DNA of 8,018 bases from Enterenecus faecium. GTDB lineage: Bacteria > Bacillota > Clostridia > Oscillospirales > Oscillospiraceae. Both the position numbers and the translations under genes were made by a program. Numbering within the stretch: position 1 is the stretch's first letter; each line of letters starts with the position of its first letter. This document shows positions 1-5,828 of this stretch, piece by piece. The stretch spans positions 1-8,018 of the forward strand of contig DVFO01000039.1 of assembly GCA_018713215.1 (NCBI GenBank), written 5' to 3'. The notes under the pieces were generated by a model. That model was not told the DNA's origin and ran no database searches. It was given only the letters and a program-made list of their open reading frames with translations.

Positions 1-211
1 CCACGCCGTCGGTGCCGGACACCAGCACGGGCTTCTTCATGCCACTTATGTCGGGGGCAAACATGCCGCCAAAGCCACCCAGGGTACCCATGACCCCGGG
101 AATGTAGGTGGATTCCACCATGGGCTTGATGCGGCGCACCGCCTCATATCCGGCGGTGACGTCCACGCCGGCAGCGGCGTAGGAGGCAGAGTGAGAGTCA
201 GAATGATTCAT
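1..211 (-). CDS. purM: PurM, phosphoribosylformylglycinamidine cyclo-ligase (AIR synthetase), N-terminal part
   Basis: Partial gene: only the first 70 codons are present and the rest lies beyond the left edge. PurM closes FGAM to aminoimidazole ribonucleotide (AIR) using ATP, the fifth step of cytoplasmic purine synthesis. The visible protein begins MNHSDSHSASYAAAGVDV and continues through TAGYEAVRRIKPMVEST (about residues 19-35), GTLGGFGGMF (about 42-51) and VSGTDGV (about 64-70), all typical of the PurM N-terminus. The ATG at 211 is preceded by AAAGGAG, which overlaps the purF stop codon, with only 5 nt between purF and purM, so translational coupling is likely. The product call is firm; nothing can be said about the C-terminal half. 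Confidence 0.93.
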   Translation of the reverse strand, partial: MNHSDSHSASYAAAGVDVTAGYEAVRRIKPMVESTYIPGVMGTLGGFGGMFAPDISGMKKPVLVSGTDGV

Positions 212-216
212 GAAAA

Positions 217-1641
217 TTACTCCTTTCCGTTCCAGCAGTAGGTGCACACCTTATCCCGGTCCAGGCCGATGGACTCCAGCAGGCCGTCCAGGGACTGATA
301 GCCCAGGGAGTCAAAGCCCATCTTCTCGCAGATGGACTTGAGCATGCACTGGCCACGCTCGGTGTTGGCGTCGGCGTACTCCTCCAGATGCTTCTGACCC
401 TCGTCGCCCTCCAGCTCCTGGATGGTGCGACGGGCCAGCAGGTCCATGTCGGAGTTGCCCCGGGAGAAGTTCAGATACTTGCAGCTGTACATGATGGGGG
501 GGCAGGCGGAGCGCATGTGCACTTCCTTGGCCCCGGACTCGTAGAGAAAATCCACGGTCTCCCGCAGCTGGGTGCCACGGACGATGGAGTCGTCCACGAA
601 GAGAAGCTTCTTGTCCTGAATGAGCTCAGGCACAGGAATCTGCTTCATCTTGGCCACCTGGTTGCGCACCTCCTGGTTGGCGGGCATGAAGGAGCGGGGC
701 CAGGTGGGGGTGTATTTCACGAAGGGACGGGCAAACTGCTTGCCGCTTTTGTTGGCGTAGCCGATGGCGTGGGGCACGCCGGAGTCGGGCACGCCGGCCA
801 CGAAGTCCACGTCGGGCTGTACGCCTCGGGCCTCTTCGTCCCGGGCCATGATCTCGCCGTTGCGGTAGCGCATGACTTCCACATTGACGCCTTCGTAATT
901 GGAGTTGGGGTAGCCGTAGTAGGTCCACAGGAAGGCGCAGATTTTCATCTCGTCGCCCGCGGGGACCAGGGTCTCAAAGCCGTCGGCGGTGACCCGGACA
1001 ATCTCCCGGGGGCCCAGCTCGTAGGCGTCCTCATAGCCCAGCTTGTGGTAGGCGAAGGACTCGAAGGATACGCAGTGGCCTTCGGGGCCCTTGCCGATGA
1101 GGACGGGCAGACGGCCCAGACGGTCCCGGGCGGCGATGATCTCGCCGTGCTCAGTGAGGATGAGAAGGGTCATGGACCCTTCAATGAGCTCCTGGGCGTT
1201 GCGGATGCCGTCAATGAGGTTGGTCTTCTGGTTGATGAGGGCGGCGGTGAGCTCGGTGGAGTTGACCTTGCCGGAGCTCATGGCCATGAACTGGTGGCCG
1301 GGTTCAGAAAAATGCTCTGCCACCAGCTGGTCGGTGTTGGTGATGACGCCCACGGTGGTGATGGCGTACAGACCCAGGTGGGAGCGAACCAGCAGGGGCT
1401 GGGGGTCGGTGTCGCTGATGCAGCCGATGCCGCTGCAGCCGTGGAAGTCGTGAAGATCCTTCTCGAACTTGGTGCGGAAGGGGGTGTTTTCAATGGAGTG
1501 GATCTGACGCTGGAAGCCGTCGGCGGCGTCATGAATGATCATGCCGCCCCGACGAGTGCCCAGGTGAGAGTGGTAGTCCACGCCGAAAAAGATATCAAGA
1601 GTTACGTCCCGCTTGGAGACGGCGCCAAAAAAGCCTCCCAT
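217..1641 (-). CDS. purF: PurF-family amidophosphoribosyltransferase with a degenerate (probably inactive) glutaminase domain
   Basis: 474 aa. The family makes 5-phosphoribosylamine from PRPP and glutamine, the committed step of purine synthesis. The phosphoribosyltransferase half is well kept: GVPDSGVPHAIGYANKSGK (about 283-301) and the PRPP loop FVDDSIVRGTQ (348-358). Cysteines 235, 387, 466 and 469 sit where B. subtilis PurF binds its 4Fe-4S cluster, the last two as CTYC. The N-terminal Ntn-hydrolase half keeps its overall pattern (GTRRGGM 28-34, QPLL 81-84, ARDRLGRLP 171-179) but starts MGGFFG with no Cys at or near residue 1. The RYST-type Arg segment reads GIGCISDTD (71-79) and the HNG motif reads TVG (96-98). 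The codons between the upstream in-frame TAA and the ATG also contain no Cys, so another start cannot rescue it. About 28 extra residues lie before the C-terminal FDSLGY motif (443-448). Ribosome binding site AGGAGG. It lies 18 nt after purC and 5 nt before purM, so it is a working operon member. Likely uses free ammonia or a partner glutaminase (inference). Confidence 0.88.
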   Translation of the reverse strand: MGGFFGAVSKRDVTLDIFFGVDYHSHLGTRRGGMIIHDAADGFQRQIHSIENTPFRTKFEKDLHDFHGCSGIGCISDTDPQPLLVRSHLGLYAITTVGVITNTDQLVAEHFSEPGHQFMAMSSGKVNSTELTAALINQKTNLIDGIRNAQELIEGSMTLLILTEHGEIIAARDRLGRLPVLIGKGPEGHCVSFESFAYHKLGYEDAYELGPREIVRVTADGFETLVPAGDEMKICAFLWTYYGYPNSNYEGVNVEVMRYRNGEIMARDEEARGVQPDVDFVAGVPDSGVPHAIGYANKSGKQFARPFVKYTPTWPRSFMPANQEVRNQVAKMKQIPVPELIQDKKLLFVDDSIVRGTQLRETVDFLYESGAKEVHMRSACPPIMYSCKYLNFSRGNSDMDLLARRTIQELEGDEGQKHLEEYADANTERGQCMLKSICEKMGFDSLGYQSLDGLLESIGLDRDKVCTYCWNGKE

Positions 1642-1659
1642 GCTGTTCCTCCTAGTAAA

Positions 1660-2370
1660 TTACTTGCCCATGAGGCGGCGGCTCATCTCCTGATAAGCGC
1701 CCTCCACGTTGCCCAGGTCGCGACGGAAACGGTCCTTATCCAGCTTCTCGCCGGTCTTGGAGTCCCAGAAGCGGCAGGTGTCGGGGCTGATCTCGTCGGC
1801 CAGGACGATGGTGCCGTCGGAGGTCTTGCCGAACTCCAGCTTGAAGTCCACCAGGGTCACGCCGCACTCGGCCAGAGTCTTCTCCAAGAACTCATTGACG
1901 GCGAAGGCGTAGGTCTTGATCTGCTCGATCTCCTCCCAGGTGGCCAGCTTCAGAGCCACAGCGTGGTAGTCGTTGATGAGGGGGTCGTGGAGGTCGTCGT
2001 TCTTGTAGGAGAACTCGATGGTGGGCTGGTCGAACACAATGCCCTCTTCCACGCCGTAGCGCTTGGCGAAGGAACCGGCGGAGATGTTGCGGATGATGAC
2101 CTCCAGGGGGACGATGGAAACCTTCTTCACGGCGGTCTCACGCTCATTGAGCTCTTCCACCAGGTGGGTGGGGACGCCGGCCTTCTCCAGCTGGGACATG
2201 AGGAAGTTGCTCATCTGGTTGTTGATGGCGCCCTTGCCCAGGATGGTGCCCTTCTTGGCGCCGTCAAAGGCGGTGGCGTCGTCCTTGTAGGAGACGATCA
2301 CGATGTCGGGGTTCTCGGTGGCGAAAACCTTCTTGGCCTTTCCTTCATACAGCTGTTCCAGTTTGTTCAT
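1660..2370 (-). CDS. purC: PurC, SAICAR synthetase (phosphoribosylaminoimidazole-succinocarboxamide synthase)
   Basis: 236 aa, the usual length for the short bacterial enzyme. It joins CAIR and aspartate with ATP to give SAICAR in the cytoplasm. The whole protein matches the family: YEGKAKKVF near the N-terminus (8-16, nucleotide-binding strand), VPLEVIIRNISAGS (87-100), KRYGVEEG (103-110), DFKLEFG (175-181) and ADEISPDTCRFWD (191-203), followed by KDRFRRDLG near the C-terminus. The ATG at 2370 has AAAGGA about 11 nt upstream. It follows purE by 37 nt and precedes purF by 18 nt, consistent with one transcript. No anomaly seen. Confidence 0.97.
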   Translation of the reverse strand: MNKLEQLYEGKAKKVFATENPDIVIVSYKDDATAFDGAKKGTILGKGAINNQMSNFLMSQLEKAGVPTHLVEELNERETAVKKVSIVPLEVIIRNISAGSFAKRYGVEEGIVFDQPTIEFSYKNDDLHDPLINDYHAVALKLATWEEIEQIKTYAFAVNEFLEKTLAECGVTLVDFKLEFGKTSDGTIVLADEISPDTCRFWDSKTGEKLDKDRFRRDLGNVEGAYQEMSRRLMGK

Positions 2371-2407
2371 GATAAATCGTCCTTTCTCTATCTCAAAGTG
2401 AATGAAA

Positions 2408-2908
2408 TTACAGTTCAGCCAGTTCCTGCTGGAGCTTGTCTTCCTTGGCGGCGATCTGAGCGGCCATGATGTCCCGGTCGGCGTCCAGACGGGAGGCCAG
2501 CTCGTCGTCGGTGACAGCCAGAATCTGGGCGGCCAGCACAGCGGCGTTCTTGGCGCCGTTGAGGGCCACGGTGGCTACGGGGATGCCGCTGGGCATCTGG
2601 ACCGTGGCCAGCAGAGCGTCCAGACCGTCCACAGCGCCGCCCTTGAGGGGGATGCCGATGACGGGGAGGGTGGAATTTCCGGCGAAAGCGCCGGCCAGGT
2701 GAGCGGCCATTCCGGCAGCGCAGATGATCACGCCAAAGCCGTTTTGACGGGCGGAGCGGGCAAACTCAGCGGCCTGGGCGGGCGTGCGGTGGGCGCTCAT
2801 GATGTGGGCCTCGTAGGGAATGCCATAGTGGGCAAGCTGTTGACAGGCACCTTTCACCACGGGCCAATCCGAGTCAGAACCCATGATAACTGCAACTTTT
2901 TTACTCAT
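2408..2908 (-). CDS. purE: PurE, N5-carboxyaminoimidazole ribonucleotide mutase (class I type)
   Basis: 166 aa. Converts N5-CAIR to CAIR (class I enzymes); the class II form carboxylates AIR directly. Visible motifs: MGSDSD (9-14), SAHRTP (38-43), AAGMAAHLAG (64-73), KGGAVDGLDALLATVQMPSG (89-108), PVATV (110-114) and NGAKNAAVLAAQIL (117-130). The DALLATVQMPSGIP segment resembles class I. The reading frame stays open upstream to an ATG at 3034, but that extension runs through the leader hairpin. The ATG at 2908 has AAAGGAG 9 nt upstream and gives MSKKVAVIMGSDSD, the expected family start, so it was chosen. purE is the first gene of the operon. No purK, normally the partner of class I PurE, lies in this window: purE is followed directly by purC. 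Confidence 0.95.
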   Translation of the reverse strand: MSKKVAVIMGSDSDWPVVKGACQQLAHYGIPYEAHIMSAHRTPAQAAEFARSARQNGFGVIICAAGMAAHLAGAFAGNSTLPVIGIPLKGGAVDGLDALLATVQMPSGIPVATVALNGAKNAAVLAAQILAVTDDELASRLDADRDIMAAQIAAKEDKLQQELAEL

Positions 2909-2938
2909 TGTTCCATTCTCCTTTACAAAACGCATGCC

Positions 2939-2981
2939 AAAAATCAAACAGGCCAACCACGCACTTGTAGTCGGCCTGTTT
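2939..2981 (-). terminator. Leader hairpin with T-run upstream of purE (candidate attenuator)
   Basis: On the minus strand, arms AAACAGGCC/GGCCTGTTT (9 bp) continue inward as GACTAC/GTGGTT (6 bp with G-U pairs) around the loop AAGTGC, giving a 15-bp stem. It is followed directly by GATTTTT. It lies downstream of the putative pur promoter and about 15-20 nt upstream of the purE ribosome binding site. It therefore cannot end the preceding gene's transcript without also controlling purE. An intrinsic terminator used for attenuation is the simplest reading. A mutually exclusive antiterminator was not found by eye. Confidence 0.65.
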
Positions 2982-3011
2982 GGATTATGGACGGAATTTG
3001 GACGCAGAGAT

Positions 3012-3061
3012 GCCCTGAGACATGCCAGATGCAACAGAAAAATGCTCGGCCTTCACAGGGC
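3012..3061 (-). promoter_or_regulatory. Long imperfect stem in the purE 5' leader
   Basis: In the minus-strand transcript GCCCTGTGA (complement of 3053-3061) faces TCTCAGGGC (complement of 3012-3020) with 8 of 9 pairs. Inside it GCC/GGC and GAGCA/TGCATC (one bulged A) extend the stem. AGAG/CTCT pairing may extend it outward. Together with the T-run hairpin at 2939-2981 this looks like a two-part regulatory leader of a purine operon. I could not match it to the purine riboswitch (no GTCTCTACC-type core), to PRPP/ykkC or to ZTP consensus motifs. The class is therefore open. Confidence 0.4.
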
Positions 3062-3087
3062 AACACCTCTCTACAAAAAGTATCTTT

Positions 3088-3117
3088 ATTCTATACACAA
3101 ACGAGGGGGCAAATCAA
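3088..3117 (-). promoter_or_regulatory. Putative SigA promoter of the pur operon
   Basis: On the minus strand a -35 box TTGATT (3112-3117) is followed, 18 nt later, by a -10 box TAGAAT (3088-3093). Transcription would start near 3081 and give a leader of about 170 nt before purE. A weaker alternative -10 (TATACC) lies just upstream near 3118-3123. No clear terminator separates the glycosyltransferase gene that ends at 3179 from this promoter, so some read-through into the pur operon is possible. Confidence 0.5.
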
Positions 3118-3178
3118 GGTATAAAATTTTTTTCGTTAGCTTACACAATGGATTGCCTGCGGATTCTATAAGGGCTGG

Positions 3179-4258
3179 TTAGAATAACCCGGCTCGGTCC
3201 AGAATTTCCAGGGCGTCTTTGGCACGGCTGGCCCAGGAGGCGTTGCGGGCATAGTTCTGTCTGCGAGGGGCAGCCAGGGAGGACTCCTCCTCCAGTGCCC
3301 GGCGGCAGCGGCGCACAAATCCGGCGGAATCGTAGGCGGTGTACACCACGTCGGGGAAGGGCTCCACCTGATCGGGGTCAATCATGGTGACAATGGGCTT
3401 TCCCGAGGCCAGGTATTCGTACATGCGAGGGGGAATGATATCGCTGCCTTTGGTGTCGGCGTGGAAAAGGTCAAAGAGCACGTCGCAGGCGAACAGGTAG
3501 TCGGGCAACTCCACCGGATTGACAGGCCCGGCCAGGACGATGTTGGGATAGCGGCGCAGGCGGCTGCGCACCGTGGGGGTGACCCGGCCCATGAGCAGGA
3601 AGGTCCACTCCGGATGGGTGTGGGCGGCCCGGAGCATGGGCTCCAGCTCAATCCGGCCGTTGATATCTCCCACCCGGCCCAGAATCGGGGAGGGCAGCTG
3701 GGAGAGGCAGAGAGGCACCGTGAGTCCAGGGCGGGTGAACATGCGGTCGTTGACCCCATTGGGCAGCAGGTGCACGCTGTCGTTGCAGGGGGAGAGGCGC
3801 TGGACCAATCCGGGCGAGGCGGCAAACACCACGTCGGCGTGGCAGGTCAAATCGCTCTCTTCGTCCAGATAGTTCTCGTCCCACTCCCGGTAACAGTCGT
3901 ATACCAGACCGCTGTATGCCAGTTGGTCCAGATGAACGGTCTGTTCCGGGCTGGTACACCACAGCACCGGCTCCCGGAAATGGTGGTGAATCAGGACCTT
4001 TTTCATAAAGTTGGCACAGCGCTGCTCATCTCGCCGCTGCATGGAAGGGTGATTCCATCGGGCGAACATGGGAGCGGGAAGGGTATACACGGTAATATGG
4101 GGGCGCATCTTGCGACCCTGCTTGGGGCTCGGCATCCCGCGGGGGACGGGAGGCTCAAAAAAGAGAATTTGGATGTCGCTGAGTCGGGCCAGCAGCTGCT
4201 GGGTGCGGTTGGGGCGAGCCTGCCATGGGGTGTGGGACAGGCAGAGAATTTGCTTCAT
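3179..4258 (-). CDS. Glycosyltransferase, GT-B fold, group 1 / GT4-like (TuaH-like)
   Basis: 359 aa from the chosen start. Probably transfers a sugar from a nucleotide-sugar to a cell-envelope or exopolysaccharide acceptor; donor and acceptor cannot be read from the sequence. Features: a short N-terminal strand MKQILCLSHTPW (1-12), a linker strand around ADVVFAASPGLVQRL (141-155), HLLPNGVN (163-170), the start of the C-terminal Rossmann half at PILGRVGDING (191-201), LAGPVNPVELPDYLFACDVLF (242-262) and the nucleotide-binding region PPRMYEYLASGKPIV (276-290) where GT4 enzymes carry an EX7E-like motif. An in-frame GTG at 4267 exists but has no ribosome binding site. GAGGTG, which includes that GTG, is well placed 6 nt before the ATG at 4258, so that ATG was preferred. 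It stands alone on its strand, with no polysaccharide cluster beside it. Its promoter is shared with the divergent PAP2 gene. Confidence 0.82.
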   Translation of the reverse strand: MKQILCLSHTPWQARPNRTQQLLARLSDIQILFFEPPVPRGMPSPKQGRKMRPHITVYTLPAPMFARWNHPSMQRRDEQRCANFMKKVLIHHHFREPVLWCTSPEQTVHLDQLAYSGLVYDCYREWDENYLDEESDLTCHADVVFAASPGLVQRLSPCNDSVHLLPNGVNDRMFTRPGLTVPLCLSQLPSPILGRVGDINGRIELEPMLRAAHTHPEWTFLLMGRVTPTVRSRLRRYPNIVLAGPVNPVELPDYLFACDVLFDLFHADTKGSDIIPPRMYEYLASGKPIVTMIDPDQVEPFPDVVYTAYDSAGFVRRCRRALEEESSLAAPRRQNYARNASWASRAKDALEILDRAGLF

Positions 4259-4303
4259 GACACTCACCTCAAAAGATCACATGGAAATCTTCTTGCATGT
4301 CTG

Positions 4304-4336
4304 GACAAAATACAGTAGAATAGACCATATTTTGTC
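4304..4336. repeat. Inverted repeat between the glycosyltransferase and PAP2 genes
   Basis: GACAAAATA (4304-4312) and TATTTTGTC (4328-4336) form a perfect 9-bp inverted repeat around a 15-nt spacer. It falls in the expected 5' untranslated region of the glycosyltransferase mRNA and overlaps the weak -35 of the PAP2 promoter. It could be an AU-rich hairpin or a second operator half-site pair. Function unknown. Confidence 0.45.
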
Positions 4337-4357
4337 TTACAGGAACAATTATACAAT
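4330..4357 (+). promoter_or_regulatory. Possible promoter of the PAP2 phosphatase gene
   Basis: TTTTGT (4330-4335), a 16-nt spacer and TACAAT (4352-4357) on the plus strand. The -10 box is reasonable and the -35 box is weak. It overlaps the -10 box of the opposing glycosyltransferase promoter by 2 bp. The predicted start site, about 4363-4365, lies inside the dyad at 4361-4378. Confidence 0.35.
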
Positions 4358-4377
4358 AGGCTTGACCCCTGGGTCAA
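4348..4377 (-). promoter_or_regulatory. Strong SigA-type promoter for the glycosyltransferase
   Basis: On the minus strand TTGACC (4372-4377), 18-nt spacer, TATAAT (4348-4353): a perfect -10 and five of six consensus bases in the -35. The start site would be near 4341, leaving a 5' untranslated region of about 80 nt. The -35 box lies within the right part of the perfect dyad at 4361-4378, so a protein bound there should block it. Confidence 0.7.
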
Positions 4378-4378
4378 G
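4361..4378. promoter_or_regulatory. Perfect dyad CTTGACCC-CT-GGGTCAAG, candidate operator
   Basis: Two 8-bp arms, exactly inverted, separated by CT. It includes the -35 of the minus-strand promoter, covers the predicted start of the plus-strand transcript and ends 2 nt before the PAP2 ribosome binding site AAGGAG (4381-4386). Size and symmetry fit a dimeric repressor site. It could also act as an mRNA hairpin close to the PAP2 ribosome binding site. No regulator gene is in the window. Confidence 0.5.
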
Positions 4379-4393
4379 GGAAGGAGTACCACT

Positions 4394-4945
4394 GTGCTGG
4401 AGTTGATACAACAATTGGACGAGGGGGCCCTGTGGTGGATTGCCCAACACCTGCGCATGGCCTGGTTGGACCCCCTGGTGATGTTCTACACCAATCTGGG
4501 CAATGGCGGCCTGTGCTTTATCGCCGTGGCCCTGCTGCTTTTGGTCTTTCGACAGACCAGAAAGTCCGGAGCTACCGCATTGACTGCCTTGGCGTTTGGG
4601 GCGGTGGTGACCAACCTGACCATCAAGCCACTGATCACCCGGCCACGGCCCTGGGTGGTCATGGAAGACTTTGTGTGCCTGGTCACCAGTTCTGACCCCA
4701 ATTCCTTTCCGTCTGGACACACCACGGCGGCCTTTGCCTTTGGCGTGGCGCTGTTTCTCACCGTGAAGCCAAAATGGGCAAAGGCCGCAGCCCTGGCGGC
4801 TGCGGCCCTGATGGGGTTATCCCGGCTGTATGTGGGGGTGCATTTCCCCACCGATGTGTTGACGGGAGCGGTGATTGGAACTTGCTGCGGTATCCTGGCC
4901 AGCTGGGTGGTCCGGCGGGTCAGTGAGCGGTGTTCTCGTCGGTGA
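4394..4945 (+). CDS. PAP2-family membrane phosphatase (PgpB/BcrC-like)
   Basis: 183 aa integral membrane protein and the only plus-strand gene. All three PAP2 catalytic motifs are present: KPLITRPRP (78-86, the KX6RP motif), PSGHT (106-110) and SRLYVGVHFPTD (143-154, SRX5HX3D) with both histidines. Hydrophobic segments at about 38-53, 58-76, 111-124, 129-142 and 154-174 fit a small multi-pass enzyme acting on lipid phosphates at the membrane, for example undecaprenyl pyrophosphate or phosphatidylglycerol phosphate. Which substrate cannot be decided from sequence. The start is a GTG at 4394 with AAGGAG 7 nt upstream. Divergent from the glycosyltransferase, which may reflect a shared envelope role (inference). 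Its last 26 bp overlap the end of tcdA on the other strand. Confidence 0.92.
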   Translation: MLELIQQLDEGALWWIAQHLRMAWLDPLVMFYTNLGNGGLCFIAVALLLLVFRQTRKSGATALTALAFGAVVTNLTIKPLITRPRPWVVMEDFVCLVTSSDPNSFPSGHTTAAFAFGVALFLTVKPKWAKAAALAAAALMGLSRLYVGVHFPTDVLTGAVIGTCCGILASWVVRRVSERCSRR

Positions 4946-5645
4946 GATAGGAGATCACCCACTGGGCCAGCAACAGGCCTGCGCTGGCGGGCACCCACAT
5001 GGAGCTGGCAGGAATGGAACGGCGGCCAGGCGGAGGCGTCTCCGTCCCGTCGTGGGCACGAGAGGGAAGCTCGGGGGAGAACACCACAGGGTGGTGGAGA
5101 ATCCCCCGGGCTTTCAATTCTTTTCGCACCACCCGGGCCAGGGGACAGCCCTCAGTCTGGGACAGGTCTGCAATGCGCAGCTGCTGGGCATCCAACTTAT
5201 TGCCAGTGCCCATGGCGGAGATGATGGGGATGTTCCGGGCATGGGCGGTCTCGATGAGATCCAGCTTGCAGGACACCAGGTCGATGGCATCCACGATACA
5301 GTCATAGGAGGGCTGGAAAAACTCCTCTCGGGTCTGGGCCTCATATCGGGCGGCCATGGGGTGGAGCTGGCAGCTGGGAGAGATATCAGCTAAGCGGAGG
5401 GCGGCAGCCTCCGCTTTTTTCATGCCTACGGTGGAGTGGAGGGCGAAGGCCTGGCGGTTGATGTTGCTCACGGACAGATCGTCCAGATCAATGAGGGTCA
5501 GTTCTCCCACCCCGGACCGGCACAGGGCTTCGGCACACCAGCTGCCCACGCCGCCCAGGCCGAACACGGCCACGTGACTGTGCTGTAACCGCTCCATGGC
5601 GGCATCCCCCAACAGCATATGGGTTCGAATGAATTGGTCTTCCAT
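4920..5645 (-). CDS. tcdA: TcdA/CsdL-like tRNA threonylcarbamoyladenosine dehydratase (ThiF/E1 superfamily)
   Basis: 241 aa. ATP-dependent enzyme that cyclises t6A37 of ANN-decoding tRNAs to ct6A. It has the ThiF-fold signature: nucleotide loop GLGGVGSW (29-36), LIDLDDLSVSNINRQ (51-65) with the acidic and SNxNRQ residues, VDAIDLVSCK (118-127), SAMGTGNKLD (143-152) and the subgroup-specific CPLARVVRKELKARG (167-181). The C-terminal PASSMWVPASAGLLLA (212-227) corresponds to the family's final helix. Length is slightly below the roughly 270 aa of E. coli TcdA. The ATG at 5645 has AAGGAGG 9 nt upstream. The 3' end overlaps PAP2 tail-to-tail. No usual partner genes (csdA/csdE) are nearby. MoeB or ThiF are less likely given the CPLARVVRK block and no neighbouring cofactor genes. 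Confidence 0.9.
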   Translation of the reverse strand: MEDQFIRTHMLLGDAAMERLQHSHVAVFGLGGVGSWCAEALCRSGVGELTLIDLDDLSVSNINRQAFALHSTVGMKKAEAAALRLADISPSCQLHPMAARYEAQTREEFFQPSYDCIVDAIDLVSCKLDLIETAHARNIPIISAMGTGNKLDAQQLRIADLSQTEGCPLARVVRKELKARGILHHPVVFSPELPSRAHDGTETPPPGRRSIPASSMWVPASAGLLLAQWVISYLTDENTAH

Positions 5646-5661
5646 GTCAGTTTGCCTCCTT

Positions 5662-5828
5662 TCTCAAAAATGCCAGCATTTTTGAGAGAAAATGCAGCCC
5701 GCTGCGTGCATGATTGGGTCAAAGAGCGACCCAATTCCACACTGGCGGGCTGAGAAGTGTTTTTTCCGATGCGCATGTCCTCGGAAAAAACGAATTTGAA
5801 TTTATTTTCCCGCCTGTAGTCGGGAAAA
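5662..5828. repeat. Array of four packed inverted repeats upstream of tcdA
   Basis: Four palindromic units follow one another with gaps of only 7, 6 and 13 nt. Unit 1: TCTCAAAAATGC/GCATTTTTGAGA (12 bp, 2-nt spacer, 5662-5687). Unit 2: CAGCCCGC/GCGGGCTG (8 bp, 5695-5752) enclosing ATTGGGTC/GACCCAAT (8 bp, 5713-5735). Unit 3: GTTTTTTCCGA/TCGGAAAAAAC (11 bp, 5759-5791). Unit 4: TTTTCCCG/CGGGAAAA (8 bp, 5805-5828). All arms are exact. Unit 1 abuts the tcdA ribosome binding site. None looks like an ordinary terminator-promoter pair. It could be a dispersed palindromic element (REP/MITE-like) or a structured RNA leader of tcdA. Codon-like signal is absent and no gene is proposed here. Confidence 0.6.

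Noticed and set aside
388..2469. Very long plus-strand open frame opposite purF and purC
   Set aside because: It is antisense to two unmistakable genes, its translation is low-complexity Gly/Val/His/Leu-rich and it crosses gene borders. It is a by-product of GC-rich codon use.
2909..3034. N-terminal extension of PurE to an upstream ATG
   Set aside because: It would translate the leader hairpin; the downstream ATG has a good ribosome binding site and the canonical PurE start.
2909..3120. Guanine/adenine riboswitch in the pur leader
   Set aside because: GGCCGACTAC resembles the 3' end of the purine aptamer, but the TCTACC segment and the two loop-loop arms are missing.
3461..4318. Plus-strand open frame opposite the glycosyltransferase
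   Set aside because: Antisense to a gene with clear family motifs; no recognisable domain and no start signal.
4361..4378. Intrinsic terminator at the dyad in the divergent region
   Set aside because: No T-run follows on either strand, and it lies between the start sites and the genes they serve.
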